Assembly: GCA_003978875.1 (NCBI GenBank)
Contig: QNXQ01000010.1
Location: forward strand, 1-5,441
DNA length: 5,441 nucleotides
Source: Aquifex sp.
GTDB lineage: Bacteria > Aquificota > Aquificia > Aquificales > Aquificaceae
Direction: 5' to 3'
Of the stretch, positions 1 to 4,231 are shown piece after piece; within the stretch, counting starts at the first letter, position 1, and each line of letters opens with the position of its first letter. The translations under genes and the position numbers were made by a program. The notes beneath the pieces are model-generated. The model was not told the DNA's origin, ran no database searches, and was given only the letters and a program-made list of their open reading frames with translations.

Positions 1-162
1 CTTTGGATTTAGCCCGAAGAAGCCCGAAATGGGTGGAGGGCACAAAAGTATCTCCCGAGTTCCCGCTTCTTGCGGGAATAGGGAGTAGTAGTTCCTACCC
101 CTCGTGTAGGGGTAGCGAAGGACACCTCGTGGGAAGGTGTGAGTATTGTTTATAATTGACAT
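1..162 (-). CDS. Start of an unrecognised phage gene, cut by the window edge
   Basis: Fifty-four open codons run from an ATG at 162-160 to the window edge without a stop. The start is supported by a strong SD (GAGGTGA, 176-170) with a 7-nt spacer, and it lies 14 nt after the stop of the 83-residue gene, as expected within one operon. The visible N-terminus begins MSIINNTHTF and continues with an aromatic/arginine stretch (RYPYTRGRNYY) and a Pro/Gly-rich part (CPPPISGFFG). I do not recognise a family. Its place after terminase would suit a portal or other head gene, but nothing in the residues shows this. The stretch is more GC-rich than the rest of the window and contains three hairpins, and one plus-strand frame is also open across much of it. 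The coding call is therefore moderate and rests mainly on SD, ATG and spacing. Confidence 0.5.
   Translation of the reverse strand, partial: MSIINNTHTFPRGVLRYPYTRGRNYYSLFPQEAGTREILLCPPPISGFFGLNPK
60..78. repeat. 7-bp perfect hairpin, TTCCCGC stem
   Basis: TTCCCGC (60-66), a 5-nt loop (TTCTT), then GCGGGAA (72-78) form a perfect 7-bp stem. It is the third of three closely spaced hairpins in the first 162 bases. There is no adjacent T-tract, so a terminator role is not supported. It may reflect mRNA structure in the partial gene, or be evidence that the region is a structured RNA rather than coding. Confidence 0.55.
95..115. repeat. 8-bp perfect hairpin, CTACCCCT stem
   Basis: CTACCCCT (95-102) is followed by a 5-nt loop (CGTGT) and then AGGGGTAG (108-115), a perfect 8-bp stem that is GC-rich compared with the window. 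It lies in the putative partial gene at its RYPYTRGR codons. No T-run follows on either strand, so it does not look like an intrinsic terminator. Confidence 0.6.
122..140 (-). repeat. Short hairpin competing with the long inverted repeat
   Basis: ACACCT (122-127) and AGGTGT (135-140) are perfectly complementary around a 7-nt loop. On the minus-strand mRNA this folds the right arm of the 118-190 repeat on itself, which excludes pairing with the SD-containing left arm. It may therefore be the alternative, SD-open state of a two-state structure, or chance in a short sequence. Confidence 0.4.
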
Positions 163-169
163 CGTTTGC

Positions 170-176
170 TCACCTC
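170..176 (-). promoter_or_regulatory. Ribosome binding site inside an inverted repeat
   Basis: On the minus strand GAGGTGA lies 7 nt before the ATG at 162-160 and decides that start. Most of its bases can pair with minus-strand bases 139-133 inside the first codons of the same gene, so the site may be hidden in the folded mRNA. It begins one base after the TGA stop (179-177) of the preceding gene, close enough for a terminating ribosome to expose it. Confidence 0.55.
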
Positions 177-428
177 TCACGGGTGTCCTTTGCAGTACCT
201 CTGGTAAAGTCTTCTTGCTTTCCTTTCCACTTCTTTATATCCGTGTTGGGCAGCCCTTACAATCGCAGCCCTGAGCATATTGCAGTTGATAGTCCCGTCC
301 TTGTTGCGAAAAGGAAAAAGTCTTTTTTCGGGAAGAAGAAAATAGGATGCGGGGAGCTTTTGTCTTTGAGTTTTCGAATATAGCCACTCCAGTCTTGATA
401 AAGGGATATTTCTTACCTTCGTTTTCAC
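177..428 (-). CDS. Small phage protein resembling DUF6582-type structural-module proteins
   Basis: An 83-residue basic protein. Residues 32-80 show a leucine-proline then phenylalanine-proline lead (LPEKRLFPFRNKDG), an internal RAAIVRAAQHG helix, and a basic KARRLYQRYCKG tail. This order resembles a domain I recall as DUF6582 in phage head or scaffold regions, where a 'fP...aH.rnAlar..qhG' pattern is followed by a basic helix. The match is from memory and its biochemical role is not established. The first 30 residues are not recognised. The start is GTG at 428-426; the frame is open upstream to a TAG at 485-483 but offers no other ATG, GTG or TTG. SD support is weak. It lies downstream of terL, separated by an opposite-strand gene, and its stop sits inside the 118-190 inverted repeat that also holds the SD of the next gene. 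Confidence 0.7.
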   Translation of the reverse strand: MKTKVRNIPLSRLEWLYSKTQRQKLPASYFLLPEKRLFPFRNKDGTINCNMLRAAIVRAAQHGYKEVERKARRLYQRYCKGHP

Positions 429-460
429 TTCTCTGAAGATTTTTATTCCTTTTTTCTCTT

Positions 461-489
461 TTGTCTTGTACGCAGTGAACGACTACATT
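461..489 (+). promoter_or_regulatory. Weak candidate promoter for the 72-residue plus-strand gene
   Basis: TTGTCT (461-466) and TACATT (484-489) are separated by 17 bp, each matching 4 of 6 sigma-70 consensus bases. Transcription would start just before the ATG at 498, giving an almost leaderless mRNA, which agrees with the absence of an SD there. A plus-strand gene isolated among minus-strand genes needs its own promoter, but the match itself is marginal. Confidence 0.2.
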
Positions 490-497
490 TAAAAGTA

Positions 498-716
498 ATG
501 GACTGGGGTCAGGTATTGACGATTATCTTCGGAATAGCAGGGTTTATGTCCATCTTTATGTTTTTGATTAATAAGAGGATTGATGACTTAAGCAAAAGAA
601 TTGATAGAGTAGAACAGGATTTAAGAGACTTGAGAAAGGAGATGAACGAAAGGTTTACGAAACTTGAGGAACTTCTCTTAAAAGCTTTAGGAGTGGAGAG
701 TAAAAAGGAAAATTAA
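498..716 (+). CDS. Small membrane-anchored coiled-coil protein, plus-strand cargo
   Basis: A 72-residue protein. Residues 5-24 form one hydrophobic segment (VLTIIFGIAG... FMFLI) that would span the inner membrane. Residues 26-65 are a strongly heptad-like charged helix (RIDDLSKRIDRVEQ ... LRKEMNERFTKLEEL), so a parallel coiled coil is likely. There are no cysteines and no lipobox. The family is not recognised; holin, antiholin or superinfection-exclusion roles are possible but unproven. It is the only plus-strand gene in the distal half and converges on terL with a 4-bp overlap of the ends (713-716), leaving no room for a terminator. No SD precedes the ATG. The organisation of one helix then coiled coil resembles the 99-residue protein at 2296-2595, though the sequences are not obviously related. 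Confidence 0.75.
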   Translation: MDWGQVLTIIFGIAGFMSIFMFLINKRIDDLSKRIDRVEQDLRDLRKEMNERFTKLEELLLKALGVESKKEN

Positions 717-1900
717 ACATCCATCATAACACTCCTATAGGGAAATCTCGTGGTGTTCATGCCCTCCACCGTGAAGAGTGCGTATCTTAAGGCATCCATT
801 AGATCATCGTTTTCCTTAACGGGTTCATCAATCGGCTGATCGTTTGCGTCCAGTTTCCAACTATAAGATGAGAGTTCGTCTATTATATTTGTTAAATTTG
901 AAAAGATTTTTAGCTTTCCTTGCTTGAAGAGTCCTTGAACAAAAACTATTCCAGAAAGAACGTCTTTCTTTGCAGGCCGAATATCTAATCCCCTTCTTTT
1001 TAATGTTTCCAGTCCTTGTTTCATTTCAGGATCTGCGTATGTGGGAATATTTTCTTTGCTCAGGATTTGGTAAAGCTGGTCTAAATCTACCTCACTCTTC
1101 TTGAACTCCTTATAAGCGTACCAAGTTCCGGTATTTGGATCTTTGGCAAGCCAGACTATGGCGGTCGGGTGGTTGTATCCAAAGTCTAAACCCCTCACTT
1201 TTAGCCAGTTTTGAGGGATTTCAAAAGGTTCCACAAGCTCGTAATCAGGATAGATAAGCCCGAGTGGCTTTGTAAACACTCCCTCGTAGAACATCCTAAA
1301 TCTCCACTCAGGCATTTCCTTTTTAGCTTTCTCTATTTCTTCTCTAGGATAGTGAGGGTTTTCTATGGTTTTTGCGGTGATGAGTTCTATGTTTTCATCT
1401 CCTAATTTTGCTTTGTCATAAACTTCTTTTAGCCAGTTCCATCTGTAAGGTGTCGTAGTGATAAGGAGCTGGCCGCTGTGAAATCTTAGTCTTCTGTAAG
1501 CGGTTTCAAAGACCACTTTTTTGTCTACTTGTCCTGCTTCGTCGTAAACTCCGCCTTTTGCATGAACTCCTTCCATACGGTCCGGATTATCCGCAGGGAT
1601 GCCGTAAAGCATAGAACCGTTAAAGAGCTTTATTATCATATCCTGTTCATTTTTCTCGAAAGGTATCCCCCACTCTTTTAGAACTTTTTTGACTTCTTTC
1701 CAAAGTGTTCTTTTCATGAGTTTCAGAGACGGAGAAATTAGAAGGTATTCACCCGGGTTTTTAAGAGCTTTTAGGATTATCCATCTTGCTCCGAGCCACG
1801 TTTTACCGGTACCGGTTCCACCGACAAACAGGATTATTTCTTTCTTTGAGAGGAAGGCTTTCTTTTGATACGGAAGAAGGTCAAGAAATATTTCCTTCAT
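713..1900 (-). CDS. terL: Phage terminase large subunit (packaging ATPase/nuclease)
   Basis: Motor and nuclease that cuts concatemeric phage DNA and pumps it into the prohead through the portal. The 395 residues show the full layout. The N-terminal ATPase has a Walker A at 27-34 (GGTGTGKT), a Walker B at 116-121 (GGVYDE, Asp120 and catalytic Glu121) and a coupling motif at 145-151 (LLITTTP). The C-terminal RNase-H-like nuclease has Asp239 in GLDFGYNHP, Asp290 in TYADPE, and Asp365/366 and Asp369 in NDDLMDALRYAL. All key residues are present, so it looks functional although compact for the family. The ATG at 1900 overlaps the end of the small-subunit gene by 20 bp and has no good SD, so translation is probably coupled. 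The stop overlaps the convergent plus-strand gene. Confidence 0.96.
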   Translation of the reverse strand: MKEIFLDLLPYQKKAFLSKKEIILFVGGTGTGKTWLGARWIILKALKNPGEYLLISPSLKLMKRTLWKEVKKVLKEWGIPFEKNEQDMIIKLFNGSMLYGIPADNPDRMEGVHAKGGVYDEAGQVDKKVVFETAYRRLRFHSGQLLITTTPYRWNWLKEVYDKAKLGDENIELITAKTIENPHYPREEIEKAKKEMPEWRFRMFYEGVFTKPLGLIYPDYELVEPFEIPQNWLKVRGLDFGYNHPTAIVWLAKDPNTGTWYAYKEFKKSEVDLDQLYQILSKENIPTYADPEMKQGLETLKRRGLDIRPAKKDVLSGIVFVQGLFKQGKLKIFSNLTNIIDELSSYSWKLDANDQPIDEPVKENDDLMDALRYALFTVEGMNTTRFPYRSVMMDV

Positions 1901-2318
1901 CGGTGGTTTGGATAATTACTTTAATTCCGCTTACTTCCTCTTCTCCCTTTTCGAGGTCAAGGAGTTTTTTAAATAGATCCAGAAGTCTGTCTTTTCGTTT
2001 TTCTTCTATTTCTGTGTAGAGTTTCAAGAGCTTGATAAGGTTTTCAACGTTTTGGGGTTTAGAGTAGTCGAGCTTCTCTATCACGCCGTCAAGGATTCTC
2101 TGAATGCGTTCTTTCCTTTTCTTGTTGCCATTTTGCTCTAAAGCCTCTTTAAGAACTCTTTCTTTTACTTTTTCCTTTATTTTGGCTTGGAGTTTTTTCT
2201 TAAATTCTTCGTCTTTGAGCCATCTTCTTATTGTTCTGTCGGAAACTCCTATTTCTTTGGCAACTTCCGCCTGAGATTTCCCTTGAGCTAAGAGTTCAAG
2301 AGCAAGTTCTTTCTTCAT
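1881..2318 (-). CDS. terS: Probable terminase small subunit (DNA-recognition protein)
   Basis: Small subunits bind the packaging site and deliver DNA to the large subunit. This 145-residue protein has an N-terminal helix-turn-helix at about residues 5-35 (QGKSQAEVAKEIGVSDRTIRRW), then a long, very charged helical region (36-127), where oligomerisation would take place, and a short C-terminal tail of strand-like VSGIKVIIQTT. The assignment rests on this layout plus its position just before terL, which it overlaps by 20 bp; small subunits diverge too much for a sequence call alone. Its ATG overlaps the end of the upstream membrane-protein gene by 23 bp. The alternative is an unrelated HTH regulator, which is less likely in this position. 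Confidence 0.8.
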   Translation of the reverse strand: MKKELALELLAQGKSQAEVAKEIGVSDRTIRRWLKDEEFKKKLQAKIKEKVKERVLKEALEQNGNKKRKERIQRILDGVIEKLDYSKPQNVENLIKLLKLYTEIEEKRKDRLLDLFKKLLDLEKGEEEVSGIKVIIQTTDEGNIS

Positions 2319-2595
2319 TCTTTGTCTGCTTTCCTTTCAAGCTTTTCCTCAAGCGTCTAAAACCTTCTTTTATCTCTTCTCTCATTTTGTGTATTTCTTC
2401 CTTGATTTCCCCAATTTCCCTGTAGTAGTCATCTTTTAGAACGTATTCTTTGGGAAGTGTTTCTTTGAGCTGGCTAAGTCCTATTTCTAATCTTTCTATC
2501 CTGCTGAATTGATTCTTAAACCATGAGCGAACGATATTTTGAATGATGTAGCCTACAAGAATAAACGCTGCTCCGCCTGCTACAACTTTTTCCAT
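2296..2595 (-). CDS. Membrane-anchored coiled-coil protein, possible inner-membrane spanin
   Basis: A 99-residue protein with one N-terminal membrane segment (about residues 4-20, VVAGGAAFILVGYIIQNIV), then a charged helical region with heptad character (28-90, including IERLEIGLSQLKETL and IGEIKEEIHKMREEI) and a very polar tail. It lies directly after the endolysin gene, where diderm phages often encode an i-spanin: a type II membrane protein with a periplasmic coiled coil that helps fuse the inner and outer membranes at lysis. No lipoprotein partner (o-spanin) is visible here, so this role is inference. The start at 2595 has a good SD (AGAGGT, 2609-2604, 8-nt spacer) that spans the endolysin stop. 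It overlaps terS by 23 bp. A second holin or an unrelated membrane scaffold are alternatives. Confidence 0.75.
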   Translation of the reverse strand: MEKVVAGGAAFILVGYIIQNIVRSWFKNQFSRIERLEIGLSQLKETLPKEYVLKDDYYREIGEIKEEIHKMREEIKEGFRRLRKSLKGKQTKNEERTCS

Positions 2596-2601
2596 CTTTT
2601 C

Positions 2602-3018
2602 TTACCTCTTCTCGTAGTAGTAGTGCCAAACTCTCGGAGAGGGTTTTTCGTCATCAAGGTCAAAATGAACGAAGTTTCTACCTATTCCTATTCTTTCTAC
2701 TCCTCGGCTGAGTAAAAACTTCAGAATCAGGTATCTGTCTTTGGAGTTTGTGCATTCAATGTCCACCGCTAAGCCTCTGGTGTGTGCGGAACTTGAAACT
2801 CCTCCTACTTGTTTGTTCCAAGAAGGACACCTGTAGGCGGAAGTGATAACGACAGGCTTCTGTATATGCTCTCTCAAGGCTTCTAAGGTTGTGATTAATT
2901 GACTTTCAATTAGAACTTTCCCGCAACCGCATTTGCATAAAAATTCCTCAGCTTCAAAGTGTTGTATATTCCTTTCCTTTATGAATTCTTCAACTTGTTC
3001 TTTTGACTTCAAAAGCAC
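2602..3018 (-). CDS. Endolysin, peptidase M15 family (M15_3 / D-Ala-D-Ala carboxypeptidase type)
   Basis: A zinc peptidase expected to cut peptide cross-links of peptidoglycan in the periplasm at lysis. The 138 residues cover a complete single M15 domain. The core motif at 60-87 starts SAYRCPSWN (Arg63) and holds the S-x-H-x(2)-G-x-A-x-D signature with zinc ligands His79 and Asp86. The third ligand is His118 in FVHFD, with Asp120 beside it. The N-terminal EEFLCKCGCG stretch (25-33) is typical of this subgroup and with Cys64 gives four cysteines. There is no signal peptide, so access to the wall should depend on the holin encoded just upstream. The start is GTG at 3018-3016, decided by GGAGGG (3031-3026), 7 nt away and inside the end of the holin gene, which lies 2 bp upstream. 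Confidence 0.94.
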   Translation of the reverse strand: MLLKSKEQVEEFIKERNIQHFEAEEFLCKCGCGKVLIESQLITTLEALREHIQKPVVITSAYRCPSWNKQVGGVSSSAHTRGLAVDIECTNSKDRYLILKFLLSRGVERIGIGRNFVHFDLDDEKPSPRVWHYYYEKR

Positions 3019-3020
3019 CG

Positions 3021-3407
3021 CTAATCCCTCCCTTTGATTTTCTCAAGGCTTCTTCCGGCAATGTAGCCACCTACTCCTACAATGAGTAGATTCCAAAATT
3101 CAGGCGGAAATTCCAATATCTTGACTTTGTCTGTGAACATGGAAAGATACGGAACTAAAACGTAGTTGTTGAAGAGAATCAAGATAAAGGTAAGCATGAG
3201 TAGCGGTCTCCAATTTCTTTGAAGCCATGATTTTCCTTGAATTTCTGCTTTCACTATTTGGGCTTGAAGCTCTCTTAGCTGGTTTTCCCTCTTTAGAAGC
3301 TCTAAGGTGATTTCCTTTTCTATTTTCTCCGCTTCTTCCTTTGAGTGGATGTATTTCTTTATCACTTCCGCAATAATGGGAGCTAACGTGCCGACAAGAC
3401 TTAGCAT
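3021..3407 (-). CDS. Holin, GTA_holin_3TM-like
   Basis: A 128-residue protein that should form inner-membrane lesions releasing the endolysin. It has a hydrophobic N-terminus (residues 1-20, LVGTLAPIIAEVI), a charged helix (21-58), then SWLQRNWRPLLML (60-72) leading into a second membrane segment (about 69-88), and a third after FPPEFW (about 103-119, LLIVGVGGYIAG) with a basic tail. The xWLQRNWRP motif before the second helix is the hallmark of the three-helix holins I know as GTA_holin_3TM. It is the first gene of the lysis-packaging block, with endolysin 2 bp downstream. The ATG has no SD; the leader is only T/A-rich, which suggests a short or near-leaderless transcript or deliberately weak translation, as is common for holins. 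Family confidence is high, timing control is inferred. Confidence 0.87.
   Translation of the reverse strand: MLSLVGTLAPIIAEVIKKYIHSKEEAEKIEKEITLELLKRENQLRELQAQIVKAEIQGKSWLQRNWRPLLMLTFILILFNNYVLVPYLSMFTDKVKILEFPPEFWNLLIVGVGGYIAGRSLEKIKGRD
3026..3031 (-). promoter_or_regulatory. Ribosome binding site fixing the GTG start of the endolysin
   Basis: GGAGGG on the minus strand, 7 nt before GTG at 3018-3016. It is the strongest SD in the lysis module and overlaps the last codons of the holin gene, so holin and endolysin are probably translated as a coupled pair from the same message. Confidence 0.75.
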
Positions 3408-3419
3408 ACAAAAAGAATG

Positions 3420-3438
3420 AGTTTTTAACTTTTTAGTT
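3420..3438. repeat. Overlapping small palindromes next to the holin start
   Basis: AGTT (3420-3423), AACT (3427-3430) and AGTT (3435-3438) form two inverted repeats that share the middle AACT, with T-only spacers of 3 and 4 nt. They overlap the candidate -10 of the holin promoter. They could be an operator for a small regulator, or simply chance in an A/T-only stretch. Confidence 0.3.
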
Positions 3439-3458
3439 TTCTATACCTATGTGTTCAA
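3430..3458 (-). promoter_or_regulatory. Candidate promoter of the lysis-packaging block
   Basis: On the minus strand TTGAAC (3458-3453) and TAAAAA (3435-3430) are spaced 17 bp apart, each matching 4 of 6 sigma-70 consensus bases. The start of transcription would fall about 15-20 nt before the holin ATG at 3407. TATAGA (3445-3440) is an alternative -10 but has a poor -35. A promoter is expected here because the adjacent gene on the other side is divergent. Confidence 0.35.
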
Positions 3459-3479
3459 GGACGGAGAAAGGGTAAAGAA

Positions 3480-3498
3480 TTGAAAAAAAATGTTTCAA
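3480..3498. repeat. Inverted repeat upstream of the hicAB promoter
   Basis: TTGAAA (3480-3485) and TTTCAA (3493-3498) are perfectly complementary around a 7-nt A-rich spacer. The position between the holin and hicAB promoters would suit an operator shared by both directions. No protein in the window can be tied to it from sequence alone. Confidence 0.35.
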
Positions 3499-3501
3499 AT
3501 G

Positions 3502-3530
3502 TTAAAAAACCCCTGCGGGAGTTTTATACT
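3502..3530 (+). promoter_or_regulatory. Predicted hicAB promoter
   Basis: TTAAAA (3502-3507, 4 of 6 consensus bases) and TATACT (3525-3530, 5 of 6) are separated by 17 bp, and the ATG of hicA follows 23 bp after the -10. The spacer is almost entirely the inverted repeat at 3506-3525, so a repressor bound there would block RNA polymerase. A second inverted repeat, TTGAAA (3480-3485) and TTTCAA (3493-3498), lies just upstream. Confidence 0.5.
3506..3525 (-). terminator. Probable terminator of the upstream minus-strand module
   Basis: AAAACCCC (3506-3513), loop TGC, then GGG-A-GTTTT (3517-3525) with one bulged A gives an 8-bp stem. On the minus strand the stem is followed by a run of six T (3509-3504, four of them in the stem) and then AA. 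It lies after the antisense side of hicAB and before the holin promoter, where transcripts from the 5205-4016 genes would need to stop. The same bases fill the spacer of the predicted hicAB promoter. Confidence 0.5.
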
Positions 3531-3553
3531 AATTTGGGAAAGCTTAACAAGTT

Positions 3554-3778
3554 ATGAGAAAGAAGAGAAAACTTAGAAACTTAACTGCTAAAGAGGTTTT
3601 AGAAATACTCAAAAATGATGGATGGTATGTAGTCAAACAAAAAGGTTCTCACGTTCAGCTTAAACATCCCGAAAAGAAAGGAAAAGTAACTGTTCCAGTG
3701 CATAGCGGAAAAACCTTGCCAATAGGTACAATAAAATCAATATTAAAACAGGCGGGGATAGAAGATGTTGAAGACTAA
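3554..3778 (+). CDS. hicA: HicA mRNA-interferase toxin
   Basis: The toxin of a type II toxin-antitoxin pair. HicA is a small double-stranded-RNA-binding-fold RNase that cuts mRNA and arrests growth unless bound by HicB. The 74 residues carry the family marks in order: TAKEVLEILKNDGW (11-24), VVKQKGSHVQLKHP (26-39) with the catalytic His33 in GSH, then VTVPVH (45-50) and LPIGTIKSILKQAGI (55-69). Length is typical and no key residue is missing. It is the first gene of a two-gene plus-strand unit with hicB overlapping its end by 14 bp. SD support is weak. The unit stands alone against minus-strand phage genes, as expected of cargo that may stabilise a prophage or act in phage defence. Confidence 0.94.
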   Translation: MRKKRKLRNLTAKEVLEILKNDGWYVVKQKGSHVQLKHPEKKGKVTVPVHSGKTLPIGTIKSILKQAGIEDVED

Positions 3779-4013
3779 AGTTAGATTTCTTGTAGCTCTC
3801 CGTAAAGATGAACAAAGCGACTGGGGAGCTGAAGTAGTAGGAGTTCCTATTTTTAGTGTAGGTTCTACATTTGAAGAAGCTTTAGAAAATCTAAAGGAAG
3901 CTATTAAACTCCATTATGAAGGAGAGGGAGTAGATTACGAAATTCCTGTTTCCGCTCTAAAGTCTGGTGAATACGATGATGCTATTCTTAGAATTGTAGA
4001 AGTGGAACTCTGA
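3765..4013 (+). CDS. hicB: HicB antitoxin, short form
   Basis: Partner of HicA. The 82 residues match the HicB partial RNase-H-like fold: KVRFLVALRKDEQSDWGAEV (5-24) with a first strand pair, VVGVPIFSVGSTFEEALENLK (24-44) with the conserved G-T/S-x-EEAL turn, then IKLHYEGEGV (47-56). The remaining 26 residues (VSALKSGEYDDAILRIVEVEL) look like more of this domain and not like the C-terminal HTH or ribbon-helix-helix found in longer HicBs. It may therefore neutralise the toxin without binding DNA itself, so another repressor may control the operon. The ATG overlaps the 3' end of hicA by 14 bp, giving coupled translation. Its stop is only 2 bp from the stop of the convergent HTH gene. Confidence 0.93.
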   Translation: MLKTKVRFLVALRKDEQSDWGAEVVGVPIFSVGSTFEEALENLKEAIKLHYEGEGVDYEIPVSALKSGEYDDAILRIVEVEL

Positions 4014-4015
4014 AT

Positions 4016-4231
4016 TTAATACCCACTCTCTACGAACTCAATCAGCGAATCAACATCTATCAAATATCTTGTTTTTCCGTCAATCTCTAAAATCTTTGCT
4101 TTTATTCGGTCTTTCAGAATATGGTTCTTCAATGTTGAGGGATGCATTCCGAGGATTTTTGAGGCTTTTCTGAGAGACACACAATACCTTCCGTTTCTTT
4201 TGAGCTTCTTTAGCTCTTCTATTGCAAGCAT
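4016..4231 (-). CDS. Small DNA-binding protein, excisionase/MerR-like helix-turn-helix
   Basis: A 71-residue protein. Residues 17-40 (CVSLRKASKILGMHPSTLKNHILK) form a helix-turn-helix. Then RIKAKILEIDGKTRYLIDVDSL (42-63) has the basic strand-turn-strand of a small wing, followed by a short C-terminal helix. This is the HTH_17-type layout of phage excisionases and small regulators that pick up a site with a recognition helix and a wing. Whether it acts as excisionase, repressor or accessory factor cannot be read from the sequence. Its ATG shares a base with the phosphoesterase stop (TAATG), so it should be translated by coupling. It ends 2 bp from hicB, the two stops facing each other. A link to hicAB control is possible, because HicB appears to lack a DNA-binding domain, but this is speculation. 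Confidence 0.82.
   Translation of the reverse strand: MLAIEELKKLKRNGRYCVSLRKASKILGMHPSTLKNHILKDRIKAKILEIDGKTRYLIDVDSLIEFVESGY

Larger units (their letters stand above)
118..190 (-). repeat. Long imperfect inverted repeat enclosing an SD and a start codon
   Basis: Read on the minus strand, AAGGACACC (190-182) is exactly complementary to GGTGTCCTT (126-118), giving 9 bp. Past one bulged base, CGTG (181-178) pairs with CACG (131-128). After a mismatch come G176-C133 and A175-T134, then GGTG (174-171) pairs with CACC (139-136). That is about 19 pairs with small defects, closing a loop of about 30 nt that contains the ATG at 162-160. The left arm carries the last codons and stop of the 83-residue gene and the SD of the next gene. 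The right arm is coding sequence of the next gene. Pairing is seen in the sequence; a regulatory role is inferred. Confidence 0.6.

Noticed and set aside
14..29. Tandem AGCCCGAA units as the edge of a repeat array or att site
   Set aside because: Only two short copies are present and they correspond to repeated coding words in the minus frame; no array spacing or tRNA-like sequence is seen.
60..115. Hairpins as intrinsic terminators after the 83-residue gene
   Set aside because: Neither strand has a T-run directly after the stems, and an SD-ATG pair starts a new frame before them.
3..155. Plus-strand open frame of about 50 codons opposite the partial gene at 1-162
   Set aside because: It has no supported start in the window, ends at 153-155, and is rich in serine and cysteine. 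The minus-strand frame has an SD, an ATG and operon spacing. The low stop frequency here reflects GC-rich sequence, so it is kept only as a doubt on the minus-strand call.
156..383. Plus-strand ORF of 75 codons
   Set aside because: Lies opposite the 83-residue phage gene, has no SD, and its product is phenylalanine/serine-rich without a domain pattern, typical of a shadow frame.
1211..1405. Plus-strand ORF of 64 codons within terL
   Set aside because: Fully inside the conserved terminase nuclease/ATPase coding sequence on the other strand, with no independent signals.
1786..2425. Two plus-strand ORFs opposite terL/terS and the coiled-coil gene
   Set aside because: Serine/phenylalanine-rich complements of lysine/glutamate-rich helices, which give long antisense frames by composition alone.
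3100..3411. Minus-strand frame starting with TTG four bases before the holin ATG
   Set aside because: Overlaps the recognisable three-helix holin in another frame, lacks membrane helices and shows no conserved pattern.
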